7,781 bases of DNA from NCBI GenBank assembly GCA_958403395.1, contig CATXXF010000063.1, positions 1 to 7,781 of the forward strand. Reading direction: 5' to 3'. This DNA is from an uncultured Collinsella sp. GTDB taxonomy: Bacteria > Actinomycetota > Coriobacteriia > Coriobacteriales > Coriobacteriaceae. The notes below the pieces were generated by a model. It ran no database searches. It saw only the letters and a list, made by a program, of their open reading frames with translations, and was not told where the DNA came from. Below, in pieces: positions 6,548 to 7,781 of the stretch. A program made the translations under genes and the position numbers. Numbering within the stretch: the first letter of the stretch is position 1; each line of letters begins with the position of its first letter.

Positions 6548-6881
6548 AGCTGCTCCATTCTCGGCAAAATTTGCAGGAATTGTGTTGACTCTATTTTCGT
6601 TCATTTTCTTTTTGAGTAAGAAAACACCTTTCGATTACTTATCTTTTCTATAAAAGAAAGACGCTGAACGCCTAAAATTCAATATCGAACATGTCCACTC
6701 TGCTCAAATTCCTTCCGTTTACTTTTCAAAAACGACTGTATTGACCTGCATGGGCTCAATATCTCGCACGTGCAAAGCCGCTGAATTTCATACAATGAGC
6801 GCAGTAAAACGCAAGGTAAAACGCCTTGCGGACACGTACGCCCGATGTCCAGATGCGGGCGAGGGAGAGGAGCAAACGCTC
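6548..6881. promoter_or_regulatory. Divergent control region of the DeoR-family and aldolase genes, with a long aldolase leader
   Basis: These 334 bp are gene-free, and 6590-6740 is clearly more AT-rich than the surroundings. The dyad TCTTTT-CTAT-AAAAGA (6642-6657) is a candidate operator. TTTTC recurs at 6594 and 6604, exactly 10 bp apart, and again at 6644, as often seen at DeoR-family sites. TATAAA (6649-6654) and TACAAT (6791-6796) are possible plus-strand -10 boxes, but neither has a good -35; TTGACC (6741-6746) is too far from TACAAT. The leader then carries hairpin CGCAAGG/CCTTGCG (6810-6816 with 6824-6830) and a weaker GGACA/TGTCC stem (6830-6834 with 6846-6850). No known riboswitch was recognised. 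Confidence 0.45.
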
Positions 6882-7739
6882 ATGGCACTTGTTACCACCG
6901 AAAAGATGCTCAAGGACGCTCAGGCCGGCCACTACGCCGTCGGCGCGTTCAACGTCGAGAACCTCGAGTTTGTTATGGCCGTTCTGGCCGCTGCCGAGGA
7001 GACCAAGTCCCCCGTCATCATGCAGACCACCCCGGGCACCATCAAGACCGCTGGTCTGGACTACTTCTACGGCATGGTCAAGGCTGCCGCCGAGCGCGCT
7101 TCCGTGCCCGTCGCTCTGCACCTCGATCACGGCGATGGCTATGACCGCTGCATGCAGGCTTTCCGCACCGGCTACACCTCTGTCATGATCGACGGCTCGC
7201 ACGAGTCCTTCGAGGACAACATCGCTCTGACCAAGTCCGTCGCCGACGCTGGCCGCGCCATGGGCGTGCCCGTCGAGGCTGAGCTTGGTAAGGTTGGCGG
7301 CAAGGAGGACGACGGTCCCGCGGTTGAGGGCGAGAGCCCCTACACCGATCCGGCCGAGGCCAAGGAGTTCGTCGAGCGTACCGGCTGCACCTCCCTCGCA
7401 ATTGGCGTTGGCACCAGCCACGGTGTGTACACGAGCGATCCGCACATCGAGCAGTCCGTGGTCAAGGCTATCCGCGACGCCGTCGACGTGCCGCTGGTTC
7501 TGCACGGCACCTCCGGTGTGCCCGATGAGCAGGTTGCCGAGGCTGTGAAGAACGGCATCTGCAAGGTCAACTACGCCACCGAGCTGCGTCAGGCCTACAC
7601 CAAGGGCTTCATGGCCTACATGGCCGAGAACCCCGCCTGCTTCGATCCCAAGAAGCCGGCCAAGGAGGGCATGCGTGAGATCACCGAGCTGGTTAAGATC
7701 CGCATGACCAACCTCAACTCTGTGGGCAAAGCAGAGTAA
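6882..7739 (+). CDS. fba: Class II ketose-bisphosphate aldolase (fructose- or tagatose-1,6-bisphosphate)
   Basis: Zinc-dependent aldolase that splits fructose-1,6-bisphosphate, or tagatose-1,6-bisphosphate, into dihydroxyacetone phosphate and glyceraldehyde-3-phosphate in the cytoplasm. The 285-residue length matches the class II FbaA/GatY/KbaY group. Visible residues are D82 (catalytic) and H83 in HLDHG (80-84), H180 in GTSHG, and H208 in VLHGTSG as zinc ligands. The loop EAELGKVGGKEDD (132-144) and the phosphate-binding end NYATELR (230-236) are also present. Several segments (AQAGHYAVGAFNVENLE, TPGTIKTAGLD, GICKVNYATELRQAY) look closer to E. coli GatY than to B. subtilis FbaA, so substrate choice is open and the symbol is provisional. 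The start at 6882 has AGGAG (6868-6872) 9 nt upstream. In-frame starts at 6741 and 6796 would add unconserved leader sequence and are not supported. A consistently C- or T-ending codon preference fits high expression. The divergent DeoR-family gene is a likely regulator. Confidence 0.9.
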   Translation: MALVTTEKMLKDAQAGHYAVGAFNVENLEFVMAVLAAAEETKSPVIMQTTPGTIKTAGLDYFYGMVKAAAERASVPVALHLDHGDGYDRCMQAFRTGYTSVMIDGSHESFEDNIALTKSVADAGRAMGVPVEAELGKVGGKEDDGPAVEGESPYTDPAEAKEFVERTGCTSLAIGVGTSHGVYTSDPHIEQSVVKAIRDAVDVPLVLHGTSGVPDEQVAEAVKNGICKVNYATELRQAYTKGFMAYMAENPACFDPKKPAKEGMREITELVKIRMTNLNSVGKAE

Positions 7740-7781
7740 CAGCAAGGGTACTCCGACTCGCTATATATCCCGGGGAGGGAC
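7740..7781 (+). other. Aldolase downstream edge, no terminator seen
   Basis: The 42 bp after the aldolase stop contain no clear hairpin with a T-run. They end in GGGGAGGGAC, which could be the ribosome-binding site of a further plus-strand gene starting just beyond the window. If so, the aldolase may be followed by a co-transcribed gene. Confidence 0.25.

Noticed and set aside
5813..6619. Plus-strand open frame opposite the DeoR-family gene
   Set aside because: It is a shadow of a clear winged-helix regulator on the other strand, with no family features of its own.
6741..6881. N-terminal extension of the aldolase from 6741 or 6796
   Set aside because: The added residues have no counterpart in the family and encode the hairpin region. 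AGGAG 9 nt before 6882 fixes the start.
6756..7745. Minus-strand open frame opposite the aldolase (329 codons)
   Set aside because: It is the mirror of a strongly codon-biased conserved enzyme gene. Long antisense frames are expected in GC-rich DNA.
1..7781. CRISPR array, tRNA/rRNA, insertion sequence or phage genes
   Set aside because: No spaced direct repeats, cloverleaf, transposase or phage motif was seen on either strand. The genes are ordinary metabolic and regulatory genes.

Overview
The window is GC-rich chromosomal DNA whose five intact genes all have clear family matches. A class II (Gram-positive type) GalT, a galactokinase with the GRSEISGNHTDHEGG variant motif, and a stand-alone flavodiiron protein together suggest an anaerobic, high-GC gut bacterium, most likely one of the Coriobacteriia such as Collinsella. 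That taxon is an inference from protein character and intergenic style, not a proven identification.

Layout. Positions 1-191 are intergenic. They hold a 36-bp concentric palindrome with an extra half-copy (46-92) and a strong minus-strand terminator (about 95-137). galT (192-1820) and galK (1811-3016) lie on the minus strand as an overlapping galK-galT operon of the Leloir pathway. The divergent control region (3017-3354) carries three copies of one operator-like word, TGAGTACGTTAACA or near variants. It is followed on the plus strand by a LacI/GalR-family repressor (3355-4386), which is the obvious candidate to bind those sites. Next on the plus strand is a flavodiiron protein gene (4516-5676), preceded by its own extended -10 promoter and two dyad symmetries. 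It converges with a minus-strand DeoR-family regulator gene (5744-6547), and the two share a 16-bp stem hairpin that ends transcription from at least the plus side. Across a 334-bp, partly AT-rich divergent region, the regulator faces a class II ketose-bisphosphate aldolase gene (6882-7739).

How the genes fit together. galK and galT turn galactose into galactose-1-phosphate and then exchange it with UDP-glucose, giving glucose-1-phosphate for glycolysis. galE is not in the window. The LacI-type regulator probably makes this galactose-responsive. The aldolase splits a ketose-1,6-bisphosphate lower in carbon metabolism. Its sequence leans toward the GatY/KbaY (tagatose-bisphosphate) branch, so it may serve glycolysis, tagatose-6-phosphate breakdown or both. 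The adjacent DeoR-type regulator is of the class that senses sugar phosphates. The flavodiiron protein is an oxygen and/or nitric oxide scavenger with no evident metabolic link to its neighbours.

I found no undescribed multi-gene system. The most interesting material is non-coding: the three-operator gal switch, the palindrome at 46-92, the hairpin shared by two convergent genes, and the dyads around the flavodiiron promoter.
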